Source: Streptomyces albiflavescens
GTDB lineage: Bacteria > Actinomycetota > Actinomycetes > Streptomycetales > Streptomycetaceae
DNA length: 64,000 nt
Assembly (NCBI RefSeq): GCF_014645835.1
Contig: NZ_BMMM01000010.1
Location: 1-64,000, forward strand
Direction of reading: 5' to 3'
Of this stretch, positions 16,654-25,377 are shown piece by piece (position 1 is the stretch's first letter; each line of letters begins with the position of its first letter). Under the pieces are notes generated by a model. The model made no database searches. It was not told the DNA's origin and saw only the letters and a list, made by a program, of their open reading frames with translations. The position numbers and the translations under genes are program-made.

Positions 16654-18498
16654 CTACGAGGACGGGCTCGGGTCGCCGCTGCCGCTGGGCGGTGGCGTCG
16701 AACCGCCCGGCTCGGAGGGGGCCGAGTCCGTGGGGGTGGGCTGGGGGTCGGACGGGGTCGGATCGCTGGGCGTCGGTGTCGGGTCGCTGGGCGTCGGTGT
16801 CGGGTCGCTCGGGGTGGGGTCGGGGTCGGAGGGGGTCGGGTCGGGGCCGTGGCCGCCGGGGTCGTGGCTGCCCGGGTCGGACGGGCCCGCGTTCCCGTAC
16901 CCGTCGATCGTGACGACGGCGCCCGCCGGTGCGATCGAGAGTCGTGCGCTCCAGGGGCCCACCGGCTCGCGAAGATGATCGACGTACACCTTGATCGTCA
17001 ACGACTCGCCGGGTTCGAGGGTTCCCGAGGACTGGCTCAGGTAGAGCCAGGAGGCTCCGGTGTGCGCGTCCCAGTGCACGGGTGAACTGCCGGACGCGGT
17101 CAGCCTGACGAGGGTCGTGTCGCCGCTGTTGCCCGCCGCCACGGAGAGGTGTCCGGCGCCCGGTTCCGAGGTGCTTCCGGGGGTGCTGACGACCTCCACG
17201 GAGACGTCGGGCGAGCGGCTGCCCTTGGTGAAGCGGGCATCGGGTTTCGTGCTGGCGTTGCCGGCGTTCTCGTAGCCGCCCGCCTGCTCGCTGTTGATGC
17301 CGTCGGGGCTGTGCGCCTCGCTCGCGGTGACCGGGCGGTCGTCGGTGCCCTCGCCGGTGAGGGGTGCGCCGCGGTAGGCCGCCCAGAGGGCGAGCACGGG
17401 TGCGGCGATGACGGTGGCGACGACGGTTGTCGTGACGGCACGTGCGCGGAACCGGTCCCTGCGCGCGGCGTGGTCCTTGGGGTCCATCGGGAAACCGCGC
17501 CGGTCGAAGCGCGGAGCACTGCCCCGCGCGCGGGGGGCATGCGTCATCGCGACGTGCAGGGCGGTGCGCGGGGCCTCCAGGACGGGGAGCGCGGCGGGCG
17601 TGACGCTGGTGCCGGGCCAGGCTCCGGGGACCGCGCGCTCGGCGGTGCGGCGGCAGCGCGGGCAGTCGTCGACGTGCCGGACCAGCTCACGGCGCAGGGC
17701 GGAGCTCAGGACGAGCTGGTTGTCGCCGGTGAGGCGGGCGACGCTCGGGCAGCTGCCGGTCTCTACGACGGCGAGCGCGGCGCGGGTGCGTTCGACCTCG
17801 CAGGCGGCGGAGGCGAGCAGCTCGCGCGCGAGGACCAGGTCCATGCCGAGGACGGCGGCGACCTCGTGACCGGCGAGCTGGTGGCGCACGGCGAGTTCGA
17901 GCGCCTCGCGCTGCTCGGGGGTGGTGCCGGCGGCCTCCGGCCAGGCCAGCAGGGCGAGTTCGCGTCGGCGTTGCGCCTGGGTTTCTTCGGAGACGGAGGC
18001 GCTCAGCGCCTCCGCCGCACGCCGGTCGGCGGCGCCGTTGTGAGCGTGTTTGGAGGCACCTTTGGAGGCGCCTTTGGAGGCACCTTTGGAGGCGCCTTTG
18101 GAGGCACCTTTGGGGTCGCTCTTGCGGGTCGCACGCCTGCCGGAGGCGTGCGCCGCCTGGTGCCTGCGCCGGGCCTCGGTGAGTTTGCGCAGACAGGACC
18201 AGCGGGCCAGCGCGTACAGCCAGGCCCTGCGGTCGTCCGCGGACTCGGGGCCGCGCGGGCTCCGTCGCTCGGCCAGCGCGAGGGCGTCCCCGAGGGCGGC
18301 GGTGGCCGCGTCGTGGTCGCACAGCACGGACAGGCAGTAGGTGAACAAGCCGTCCAGATAGGGCTCGTAGCGCGCGGGAGGGCGCTGAGCCATGGTGCGG
18401 GTGTGCGCGCCACGGGGCGCGGTGGCCCGCTTGCGCGCGTCTCCGTGCGCCCGGTGTGCGCCGGTGGTGTGCGTGGAGGTCTCCGTACTGCTGCTCAT
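16654..18498 (-). CDS. Sigma-like/anti-sigma-like membrane protein with BACON-like domain
   Basis: A 614-aa protein of unusual build. Residues about 45-120 resemble sigma-70 region 2; a tail of KGAS repeats follows; about 165-265 resembles region 4. HVDDCPRCRR near residue 300 is the zinc-finger type seen in anti-sigma factors. One transmembrane segment lies near 385-405. The outside part has an Ig-like BACON-type domain (W and GTLEPGES) and a PTPSDP-rich tail. I infer a membrane-tethered sigma-like regulator; DNA binding is not proven. GTG 18501 is an alternative start. Confidence 0.8.
   Translation of the reverse strand: MSSSTETSTHTTGAHRAHGDARKRATAPRGAHTRTMAQRPPARYEPYLDGLFTYCLSVLCDHDAATAALGDALALAERRSPRGPESADDRRAWLYALARWSCLRKLTEARRRHQAAHASGRRATRKSDPKGASKGASKGASKGASKGASKHAHNGAADRRAAEALSASVSEETQAQRRRELALLAWPEAAGTTPEQREALELAVRHQLAGHEVAAVLGMDLVLARELLASAACEVERTRAALAVVETGSCPSVARLTGDNQLVLSSALRRELVRHVDDCPRCRRTAERAVPGAWPGTSVTPAALPVLEAPRTALHVAMTHAPRARGSAPRFDRRGFPMDPKDHAARRDRFRARAVTTTVVATVIAAPVLALWAAYRGAPLTGEGTDDRPVTASEAHSPDGINSEQAGGYENAGNASTKPDARFTKGSRSPDVSVEVVSTPGSTSEPGAGHLSVAAGNSGDTTLVRLTASGSSPVHWDAHTGASWLYLSQSSGTLEPGESLTIKVYVDHLREPVGPWSARLSIAPAGAVVTIDGYGNAGPSDPGSHDPGGHGPDPTPSDPDPTPSDPTPTPSDPTPTPSDPTPSDPQPTPTDSAPSEPGGSTPPPSGSGDPSPSS
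18045..18114 (-). repeat. 12-bp tandem repeat coding KGAS units
   Basis: About five copies of a 12-bp unit of the form CCTTTGGAGGC(A/G) encode a lysine-rich KGAS array inside the sigma/anti-sigma-like protein, between its two sigma-like regions. It may vary in copy number between strains. Confidence 0.75.
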
Positions 18499-18501
18499 CA
18501 C

Positions 18502-18962
18502 CTGTGCGACCGTAGGCGCCCAGGGGTGGCCCCTTCTTCCCCCTTGAGCACATTTAATCCGTACGGGTGAAACGATCCCTCATAAGGGGACACGAACCTC
18601 CGATTCCGTGGCCCAGACCATTACGGGCGGCGATGGCAGGCCATGGCAGATGGCCTGCCGGACACGATCGCGCGGGGCTTGCCGAGGGCCCGGCCGCCGC
18701 GATGAGTTCCGCCCCCACCGGAGCCTCCAGGGCATGGCCCCGCGACCCGACGTCGTCCGCCTCGTCGCCGACGGGATCGAGTCGCCCGGGGTCGCACCAC
18801 TGTGGCCGCCGTGTCCATGCGTGCCGCTCCTGGCTGCACGCATGGACACAGCCGCTGGACACAGCCGCGACAGCCCCGGGCCCTGCACTTCCGGAGCGGC
18901 TCCCCCGGAGCGGCTCCCCCGGAGCGACCCTCGAAGAGCGGCCTCACAGGCGTGGCTCCGCA
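18502..18962. other. Non-coding region between membrane regulator and radA
   Basis: About 460 bp without a supported gene. An in-frame extension of radA runs through it but has no motif or start signal. A 13-bp perfect inverted repeat (18811-18823 and 18837-18849) and short direct repeats of GGAGCGGCTCCCC (18895-18925) are present. Confidence 0.5.
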
Positions 18963-18985
18963 CTGTCAGTGCCCTCGGCTACGGT
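18963..18985 (+). promoter_or_regulatory. RecA-NDp/PafBC-type promoter of radA
   Basis: CTGTCAGTG (18963-18971), 8 bases, then TACGGT (18980-18985) match the actinobacterial DNA-damage promoter TTGTCRGTG-N8-TANNNT at all but the first base. The expected start point is about 18993, the A of the radA ATG, so the transcript would be leaderless. PafBC is the known activator of this promoter class. Confidence 0.75.
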
Positions 18986-18992
18986 TCCGTGC

Positions 18993-20402
18993 ATGGCTGC
19001 CCGTACGAAAACCGCGAAGGACCGACCGTCCTACCGCTGCACGGAGTGCGGCTGGCAGACGGCCAAGTGGCTCGGCCGCTGCCCCGAGTGCCAGGCATGG
19101 GGCACGGTCGAGGAGTACGGCGCCCCCGCGGTGCGGACCACGACGCCCGGCCGCGTCACCACGTCCGCGGTGCCCATCGGCCAGGTCGACGGCCGCCAGG
19201 CCACGGCGCGCACGACCGGCGTGCCCGAGCTGGACCGCGTCCTGGGCGGCGGGCTGGTCCCCGGCGCGGTCGTCCTGCTCGCGGGCGAGCCCGGCGTCGG
19301 CAAGTCCACGCTCCTCCTCGACGTGGCGGCGAAAGCGGCGAGCGACGAGCACCGCACGTTGTACGTGACGGGTGAGGAGTCGGCGAGCCAGGTCCGGCTC
19401 CGAGCCGACCGCATCAAGGCGATCGACGACCACCTCTATCTTGCCGCGGAGACCGATCTGGCCGCCGTCCTCGGCCACCTGGACGCGGTGAAGCCGTCTC
19501 TGCTGATCCTGGACTCGGTCCAGACGGTGGCCTCCCCGGAGATCGACGGCGCACCCGGTGGCATGGCGCAGGTCCGCGAAGTGGCGGGCGCACTGATCCG
19601 CGCGTCCAAGGAGCGCGGCATGTCCACGCTCCTCGTGGGCCATGTCACAAAGGACGGCGCGATCGCGGGCCCACGGCTCCTCGAACACCTGGTGGACGTC
19701 GTTCTGCACTTCGAGGGCGACCGGCACGCACGCCTCAGGCTCGTACGAGGGGTCAAGAACCGGTACGGGACGACGGACGAGGTCGGCTGCTTCGAGCTGC
19801 ACGACGAGGGCATCACAGGCCTGGCCGACCCGAGCGGCCTGTTCCTGACCCGCCGTGCCGAGCCGGTCCCCGGCACCTGCCTGACCGTGACGCTGGAAGG
19901 CCGCCGCCCACTGGTCGCCGAAGTCCAGGCCCTCACCGTCGACTCGCAGATCCCCTCCCCCCGCCGCACCACATCCGGCCTGGAGACCTCCCGCGTCTCG
20001 ATGATGCTCGCCGTCCTGGAGCAGCGGGGCCGGATCAGCGCCCTCGGAAAGCGGGACATCTATTCCGCGACGGTCGGCGGCGTGAAGCTCTCCGAGCCCG
20101 CGGCGGACCTCGCGATCGCGCTCGCCCTCGCGTCCGCGGCGAGTGACACCCCACTCCCCAAGAACCTCGTCGCGATCGGCGAAGTGGGGCTCGCGGGCGA
20201 GGTCAGACGGGTCACGGGCGTCCAGCGCAGGCTGGCCGAGGCGCACCGTCTGGGCTTCACGCACGCCCTCGTACCGACCGACCCGGGCAAGATCCCGCCC
20301 GGTATGAAGGTCCTGGAAGTCGCCGACATGGGCGACGCGCTGCGAGTCCTTCCGCGCTCCCGTCGGAGAGAGGCCCCACGGGAGGACGAGGACCGCCGGT
20401 AG
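18993..20402 (+). CDS. radA: DNA repair protein RadA/Sms
   Basis: A RecA-like ATPase that promotes branch migration during recombinational repair, 469 aa. An N-terminal four-cysteine zinc finger (CTECG..CPECQ, about 15-33) precedes Walker A GEPGVGKS near residue 100, the RadA-specific KNRYG motif near 253, and a C-terminal Lon-like domain. The ATG at 18993 sits where the RecA-NDp-type promoter predicts the transcript start, so longer frames are rejected. disA follows 68 bp downstream, as in many Gram-positive genomes. Confidence 0.96.
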   Translation: MAARTKTAKDRPSYRCTECGWQTAKWLGRCPECQAWGTVEEYGAPAVRTTTPGRVTTSAVPIGQVDGRQATARTTGVPELDRVLGGGLVPGAVVLLAGEPGVGKSTLLLDVAAKAASDEHRTLYVTGEESASQVRLRADRIKAIDDHLYLAAETDLAAVLGHLDAVKPSLLILDSVQTVASPEIDGAPGGMAQVREVAGALIRASKERGMSTLLVGHVTKDGAIAGPRLLEHLVDVVLHFEGDRHARLRLVRGVKNRYGTTDEVGCFELHDEGITGLADPSGLFLTRRAEPVPGTCLTVTLEGRRPLVAEVQALTVDSQIPSPRRTTSGLETSRVSMMLAVLEQRGRISALGKRDIYSATVGGVKLSEPAADLAIALALASAASDTPLPKNLVAIGEVGLAGEVRRVTGVQRRLAEAHRLGFTHALVPTDPGKIPPGMKVLEVADMGDALRVLPRSRRREAPREDEDRR

Positions 20403-20470
20403 ACTTTGCCCTGGTCTCGCCCGTCCGTACGAACCGAGGGCGACCGGAAACCTGCGACCGGAGGAGTGCA

Positions 20471-21595
20471 GTGGCAGCCAACGACCGGGCAGCAGCTCCC
20501 GGAAAGTCCGGTGGGAGCCCCGGTGCCGATGGCCTGATGCGCGCCTCACTGAGCGCCGTGGCACCCGGCACGGCGCTGCGCGACGGGCTTGAGCGGATTC
20601 TCCGCGGCAACACGGGCGGACTCATCGTGCTCGGCTCCGACAAGACCGTCGAAGCGATGTGTACGGGCGGATTCGTCCTGGACGTCGAGTTCACCGCGAC
20701 CCGCCTGCGTGAGCTGTGCAAGCTCGACGGCGGCATCGTGCTCGACAAGGACATCACCAAGATCCTGCGGGCGGGCGTGCAGCTGGTGCCCGACCCGACG
20801 ATCCCGACGGAGGAGACGGGCACGCGGCACCGCACCGCGGACCGGGTGAGCAAGCAGGTCGGCTTCCCGGTGGTGTCCGTGTCCCAGTCGATGCGCCTGA
20901 TCGCCCTGTACGTGGACGGTCAGCGCCGCGTCCTGGAGGACTCCGCCGCGATCCTCTCCCGTGCCAACCAGGCCCTCGCGACCCTGGAGCGCTACAAGCT
21001 CCGCCTCGACGAGGTCGCGGGGACGCTGTCGGCGCTGGAGATCGAGGACCTGGTCACCGTCCGGGACGTCTCGGCGGTCGCCCAGCGCCTGGAGATGGTG
21101 CGGCGCATCGCCACCGAGATCGCCGAGTATGTGGTCGAACTGGGCACCGACGGGCGCCTTCTCGCCCTCCAGCTGGACGAGTTGATCGCAGGCGTCGAGC
21201 CCGAGCGGGAACTCGTGGTCCGTGACTATGTGCCCGAGCCGACCGCCAAGCGCTCCCGCACGGTCGACGAGGCACTGTCCGAGCTGGACGCGCTCAGCCA
21301 CGCGGAGCTCCTCGAACTCCCCACCGTGGCAAGGGCGTTGGGTTACACGGGCTCCCCCGAGGCCCTCGACTCGGCCGTCTCCCCGCGCGGGTTCCGCCTG
21401 CTCGCCAAGGTGCCCCGACTGCCCGGGGCGATCATCGACCGGCTCGTGGAGCACTTCGGCGGGCTGCAGAAGCTGCTCGCCGCGAGCGTGGACGACCTGC
21501 AGACGGTCGACGGGGTGGGCGAGGCGCGGGCGCGCAGTGTCCGCGAGGGGCTGTCGCGGCTGGCGGAGTCGTCGATTCTGGAGCGGTACGTCTGA
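20471..21595 (+). CDS. disA: DNA integrity scanning protein, diadenylate cyclase
   Basis: Makes cyclic di-AMP from two ATP and scans DNA for branched structures; 374 aa. The N-terminal DAC domain has the catalytic DGG (LDGGIVLD) and GTRHRTA (RHR) motifs. A helical spine follows, then a C-terminal helix-hairpin-helix DNA-binding domain ending in VDGVGEARARSVREGL. The GTG at 20471 follows GGAGGAG. RadA is known to restrain DisA in Bacillus, which fits the co-location. Confidence 0.97.
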   Translation: MAANDRAAAPGKSGGSPGADGLMRASLSAVAPGTALRDGLERILRGNTGGLIVLGSDKTVEAMCTGGFVLDVEFTATRLRELCKLDGGIVLDKDITKILRAGVQLVPDPTIPTEETGTRHRTADRVSKQVGFPVVSVSQSMRLIALYVDGQRRVLEDSAAILSRANQALATLERYKLRLDEVAGTLSALEIEDLVTVRDVSAVAQRLEMVRRIATEIAEYVVELGTDGRLLALQLDELIAGVEPERELVVRDYVPEPTAKRSRTVDEALSELDALSHAELLELPTVARALGYTGSPEALDSAVSPRGFRLLAKVPRLPGAIIDRLVEHFGGLQKLLAASVDDLQTVDGVGEARARSVREGLSRLAESSILERYV

Positions 21596-21650
21596 GCCGG
21601 TGACGGGGCGGCCGGGGGCGCGAGCCCTCGCCGCCCTTCAGCGCCCCCCT

Positions 21651-21868
21651 CAGCGCCCGCGGCCCTGCGGCACCCAACCCTTTGCCCGGCGCCCTCGGCC
21701 CTACGGCACTCAACCCTTTGCCCGGCGCCCTCGGCCCTACGGCGCTCAACCCCTTGCTCAGCGCCCGCGGTCCTACGGCGCTCAGCCCCTTAACTCGGCG
21801 CTCTCGGCCCCGCAGCCCTCAGCCCCTTAACTCGGCGCCCCCAGCCCCGCAGCCCTCAGTCCTTGGAC
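21651..21868. repeat. Six-copy 36-37 bp tandem repeat downstream of disA
   Basis: Six degenerate units with period 36 (first four) and 37 bp (last two), each with a GGCCCTACGGC-type centre and a CTCAACCC(T/C)TTG-type end. The last unit runs over the stop codon of the convergent gene (21856-21858). The array is non-coding and looks like a minisatellite. Confidence 0.8.
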
Positions 21869-22671
21869 AGTACGAACGACGTCTGGGCCTTCGTCAGCCC
21901 CGGCGCCTTCGCCTCCACCAAGTACGTACCGGCGGACGCCGAACCGGCCGGAGGCGTGGCGCACTCGGGGGCACTGCCCTTGCGGTCCCACTCCACCGTG
22001 TAGGTCACCTGCCCCTCGGCCGGTACGCGGAAGAGGAGGCTGCCGACGCTCTTCGGGCAGTCGTCCGAGGACCAGATGTCGCTGTCGCTGCCCGCCTGAG
22101 TGATCGTCAGCACGGTGTTCTTCGGGCCGAGATCGACCTTGCAGGCGCTGCCGGAGGAGTTCTTGGCGATGAGCTCGAACGTGGGCTTCGCGTCGGGGGC
22201 GTACGTGTTGTGCACGCTGCGCAGGGTCAACTTGACCGCGTCGGCAGCGCAGTTGGGGAGACTGGACCCGGCGGGAACCTGCTCCCCCGCCGCTCCACCG
22301 CCGTTGGCCCCGTCGTCGGACCCACCACTGGACGCGCCGCCGCTGCCGCTGGAACCCCCGGAATCGGATCCCGACCCGTCCCCGGTTCCGCTTCCGCCGC
22401 TTCCGCCGCTGCTGTCGCTGCCGCTCGACTCGTCGCGGCCGCCCGGGTGTTGGCTGATCGCGGGGCCGGAGCCGGAAGGGCCCGGAGTGATCGAGGGCGC
22501 GGGATTCTTGCCCTTGGAGTCATCGGCGTTGTTCTTGCCGCCCCCTCCGCCGGAGCCGACCACCCACACGACGAGCAGCGCCAACAGGGCGACCACAGAC
22601 AGCAGAACGGCCCTCCGACGCCAGTAGATGGTGGAGGGAAGCGGCCCGACCGGATTGCGCAGAGATCCCAC
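21856..22671 (-). CDS. Membrane-anchored Gly/Ser-rich surface protein
   Basis: A 271-aa protein with a short cytoplasmic start, one transmembrane segment (about residues 22-40), a long Gly/Ser/Asp-rich linker and a C-terminal beta-rich domain of about 130 residues. Three cysteines in the domain lie in ...LPNCAA, SACKV and DDCPK. No known family. The GTG at 22671 lies 7 bases after a TACAGT -10 (22684-22679), so it is probably leaderless; the frame to 22731 is rejected. Confidence 0.78.
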   Translation of the reverse strand: MGSLRNPVGPLPSTIYWRRRAVLLSVVALLALLVVWVVGSGGGGGKNNADDSKGKNPAPSITPGPSGSGPAISQHPGGRDESSGSDSSGGSGGSGTGDGSGSDSGGSSGSGGASSGGSDDGANGGGAAGEQVPAGSSLPNCAADAVKLTLRSVHNTYAPDAKPTFELIAKNSSGSACKVDLGPKNTVLTITQAGSDSDIWSSDDCPKSVGSLLFRVPAEGQVTYTVEWDRKGSAPECATPPAGSASAGTYLVEAKAPGLTKAQTSFVLSKD

Positions 22672-22736
22672 GGCGCAAACTGTACGAGAGATCCGCCCCG
22701 GCGCTTGCCCCACCCGCCGCCCCGACTTCAACTTTT

Positions 22737-22990
22737 CCGGATCATCATCCCGACGCCAGGGGGTTGTTCGCCCCCTCCGCCCCTACCCGTGCCTTCACCG
22801 GGGCCGCGCCGCAGGGCCCCCTCGGTTGTTCTTCGGGCGCGGGTGGGTGGGGGCTTGTCACGCAGTTCCCCGCGCCCCTGACGGGGCGCTCCTGGAACCC
22901 CAGGGCCTTGGTCACGGGACGGATGCGGAGGAAGAGGGCGAAAAACCACCCCGCCCGTACCCGGCGTCGAGCGCGCACCCCCAACCCCCG
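22737..22990. other. Dispersed-repeat intergenic region before mutY
   Basis: No gene seen. It holds a GGGGTTGTTCGCCCCCTCC-type block like that at 6917, and the GCGCGGG...CAGTTCCCCGCGCCCC block (about 22837-22885) that is very common between Streptomyces genes and can fold into a terminator-like hairpin. Confidence 0.45.
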
Positions 22991-23011
22991 CATGGCAGGA
23001 TCGACTACGCC

Positions 23012-23920
23012 ATGACTGCACCCACCAAGCCCACCCAAAACGCCCCCGGCGAGCCCCTGCACACCCCCGTCATCGCCTGGTTCGAGGAGCATGCCCGCGA
23101 CCTTCCGTGGCGGCGCCCGGACGCCGGCCCCTGGGGAGTGATGGTCAGCGAGTTCATGCTGCAGCAGACCCCGGTGAACCGCGTCCTGCCCGTGTACGAG
23201 CAGTGGCTGGCCCGCTGGCCCCGCCCCGCCGACCTGGCGAAGGAAGCGCCGGGCGAGGCCGTCCGCGCCTGGGGCCGGCTCGGCTACCCCCGGCGCGCGC
23301 TGCGCCTGCACGGCGCGGCGGTGGCCATAACGGAGCGGCACGGCGGCGACGTACCCACGGCGCACGCCCAGCTGCTCGCGCTGCCCGGGATCGGGGAGTA
23401 CACGGCCGCGGCGGTGGCGTCGTTCGCGTACGGACAGCGGCACGCCGTGCTCGACACGAATGTCAGAAGGGTCTTCGCGCGCGCCGTCACCGGCGTGCAG
23501 TACCCGCCGAACGCCACCACCGCCGCCGAACGCAAGCTCGCCCGCGCGCTGCTCCCCGAGAGCGAGCGCACGGCCTCCCGCTGGGCCGCCGCGTCCATGG
23601 AACTCGGCGCGCTCGTCTGCACGGCGAAGAACGAGACCTGCGACCGCTGCCCGATCGCCGCGCAGTGCGCGTGGCGGCTGGCGGGCAAGCCGGAGCACAA
23701 GGGTCCGCCGAGGCGCGGACAGACGTACGCGGGCACGGACCGACAGGTTCGCGGGAAGCTCCTCGCCGTCCTCAGGGAGGCGGTCACGCCCGTTCCGCAG
23801 ACCGCCCTGGATCGCGTATGGCACGAACCGGTACAACGGGCCCGCGCGCTCGACGGTCTCGTCGCCGACGGACTCGTGGAACCGCTCCAGGGCGGTCTGT
23901 ATCGGCTGCCGTTGACATAG
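23012..23920 (+). CDS. mutY: A/G-specific adenine glycosylase
   Basis: Removes adenine mispaired with 8-oxoguanine, 302 aa. The helix-hairpin-helix LPGIGEYTAAAV (about 124-135) precedes the catalytic Asp in VLDTNVRRV. The four-cysteine iron-sulfur loop C-x6-C-x2-C-x5-C is intact (CTAKNETCDRCPIAAQC). The C-terminal 8-oxoG recognition domain is short, as in other actinobacteria. The ATG at 23012 has no ribosome site and may be leaderless. Together with radA and disA it gives the region a DNA-maintenance theme. Confidence 0.95.
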   Translation: MTAPTKPTQNAPGEPLHTPVIAWFEEHARDLPWRRPDAGPWGVMVSEFMLQQTPVNRVLPVYEQWLARWPRPADLAKEAPGEAVRAWGRLGYPRRALRLHGAAVAITERHGGDVPTAHAQLLALPGIGEYTAAAVASFAYGQRHAVLDTNVRRVFARAVTGVQYPPNATTAAERKLARALLPESERTASRWAAASMELGALVCTAKNETCDRCPIAAQCAWRLAGKPEHKGPPRRGQTYAGTDRQVRGKLLAVLREAVTPVPQTALDRVWHEPVQRARALDGLVADGLVEPLQGGLYRLPLT

Positions 23921-24159
23921 CAGTGGAGACGATCCGCGGAGCAAAAGCGGATCAAACAGGACGTACAACCGCCTCGCCTTACCCCGCACCTACATCCGTT
24001 ACACAACCGACGGACAGCCGATTGCTTGCCGCAGGCTGGCTCGGACAACCCCGTGACAACGCCTCCGTAGCTTCATCTCCGTACCGCACACAGTGCGGCA
24101 CAGAGGCAACGGACAACCGGCAGCAGGCGGGTCGGAAACGGGGATGGAGGCGGTTGATC
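23921..24159 (+). promoter_or_regulatory. sigE promoter region
   Basis: A 239-bp leader before sigE. A tentative -10 TAGCTT lies at 24068-24073. A 6-bp stem CCGCAC...GTGCGG is at 24084-24098. In S. coelicolor this promoter is activated by the response regulator CseB encoded downstream; I cannot identify the CseB site. Confidence 0.45.
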
Positions 24160-24711
24160 ATGGCGCACGGCGAGGTGCTCGAATTCGAAGAGTACGTCCG
24201 CACTCGGCAGGACGCGCTGCTGCGCAGTGCCCGCCGCCTGGTCCCCGACCCGGTCGACGCCCAGGACCTGCTGCAGACCGCGCTCGTACGGACGTACGGC
24301 CGCTGGGACGGCATCGCGGACAAGCGGCTGGCCGACGCGTACCTGCGCCGCGTGATGATCAATACGCGCACCGAGTGGTGGCGGGCCCGGAAGCTGGAGG
24401 AGGTCCCGACGGAGCAGCTTCCGGACGCGTCCGTCGACGACTCCACCGAGCAGCACGCGGACCGCGCGCTGCTGATGGACATCATGAAGGTGCTGGCTCC
24501 GAAACAGCGCAGTGTCGTGGTGCTGCGACACTGGGAGCAGATGTCCACGGAGGAGACGGCCGCCGCGCTTGGCATGTCGGCCGGAACGGTCAAGAGCACG
24601 CTGCACCGGGCGCTGGCCCGGCTCCGCGAGGAGCTGGAGAGCCGGGACTACCAGGAGCGCGGCGTCCGCGCGCTCGAACCGAGTGAGGAGCGGGAGCGTT
24701 GCGCGGCCTAG
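24160..24711 (+). CDS. sigE: ECF sigma factor SigE (cell-envelope stress)
   Basis: A 183-aa extracytoplasmic-function sigma factor. Region 2 spans about 12-85 (ARRLVPDPVDAQDLLQTALV) and region 4 about 120-170, with the helix-turn-helix MSTEETAAALGMSAGTVKS. Sequence and operon are those of S. coelicolor SigE, which directs envelope-repair genes under lysozyme, vancomycin and other wall stress. No anti-sigma gene is present; control is at transcription by CseB/CseC. The ATG at 24160 lies about 9 bases after TGGAGG. The 3' end overlaps cseA by 13 bp. Confidence 0.96.
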   Translation: MAHGEVLEFEEYVRTRQDALLRSARRLVPDPVDAQDLLQTALVRTYGRWDGIADKRLADAYLRRVMINTRTEWWRARKLEEVPTEQLPDASVDDSTEQHADRALLMDIMKVLAPKQRSVVVLRHWEQMSTEETAAALGMSAGTVKSTLHRALARLREELESRDYQERGVRALEPSEERERCAA

Positions 24712-25358
24712 GAACTCGGGCCAGGGAGGTCCTGACGGCGGGGAGTACGGCAGCGGCCGGGCTCACCGCCCTCGGCCTTTTCTTGACCGCCTGCGCCACG
24801 GGCGGTACGGGCGCCCGCGACGAGGGTCCGGCGGGCAGTGAGGCGGTGGCCAAGGGCGCCGCCACGCCCACCGCCTCCGCCTCCGCCTCCGCCTCGACCG
24901 GCAGGGTGGCCAAGCGGGTGGACGCGGTCCAGCTCGTCAAGGACGACCCGCAGGTCAGCGCGTCGGTCAAGCGCGATCTGAAGCCGTGCGTCGGCGATGA
25001 GTATCCGGTCGACGTGTCCTACGGGAATCTGACCGGCGGCACTTTGGACGATGTCGTGGTCAACGTGATGACCTGCGGCGATGCGGTCGGCGTCGGCTCC
25101 TATGTGTATCGCGAGGAAGGCAACAAATACGAGAATGTCTTCGCGGCCGAGGAGCCTCCGGTCTACGCCGAGATCGACCGGGGCGATCTGGTGGTCACCC
25201 AGCAGCTGTACAAGAAGGGCGACCCGGTGTCGTATCCCTCCAGCGAAGAAGTGATCACCTACGGCTGGTCCGCGACCCGCTTCGTCGAACATTCCCGGAT
25301 CCACAACGACTACAGCAACGCGGTGGGCGGCACCGACACCCCCGCCCCCGCGAACTGA
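24699..25358 (+). CDS. cseA: Lipoprotein CseA, negative modulator of SigE system
   Basis: A 219-aa lipoprotein with a lipobox LTAC at about residues 29-32 after a hydrophobic stretch, then an Ala/Ser-rich linker and a globular domain. In S. coelicolor CseA sits on the outer face of the membrane and dampens sigE expression. The start is a rare TTG at 24699 inside the end of sigE, preceded by GAGGAGCGGGAG; no better start fits the signal peptide. Translational coupling to sigE is likely. Confidence 0.92.
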   Translation: MRGLGTRAREVLTAGSTAAAGLTALGLFLTACATGGTGARDEGPAGSEAVAKGAATPTASASASASTGRVAKRVDAVQLVKDDPQVSASVKRDLKPCVGDEYPVDVSYGNLTGGTLDDVVVNVMTCGDAVGVGSYVYREEGNKYENVFAAEEPPVYAEIDRGDLVVTQQLYKKGDPVSYPSSEEVITYGWSATRFVEHSRIHNDYSNAVGGTDTPAPAN

Positions 25359-25377
25359 GAGCACACGGAGCAGCCGG

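Noticed and set aside
18567..18992. N-terminal extension of radA
   Set aside because: Low-complexity translation with no conserved residues; promoter geometry places the start at 18993.
21651..21868. CRISPR array
   Set aside because: The units are contiguous degenerate tandem repeats without unique spacers.
22628..23011. N-terminal extension of mutY
   Set aside because: It runs through dispersed intergenic repeats; MutY begins naturally at 23012.
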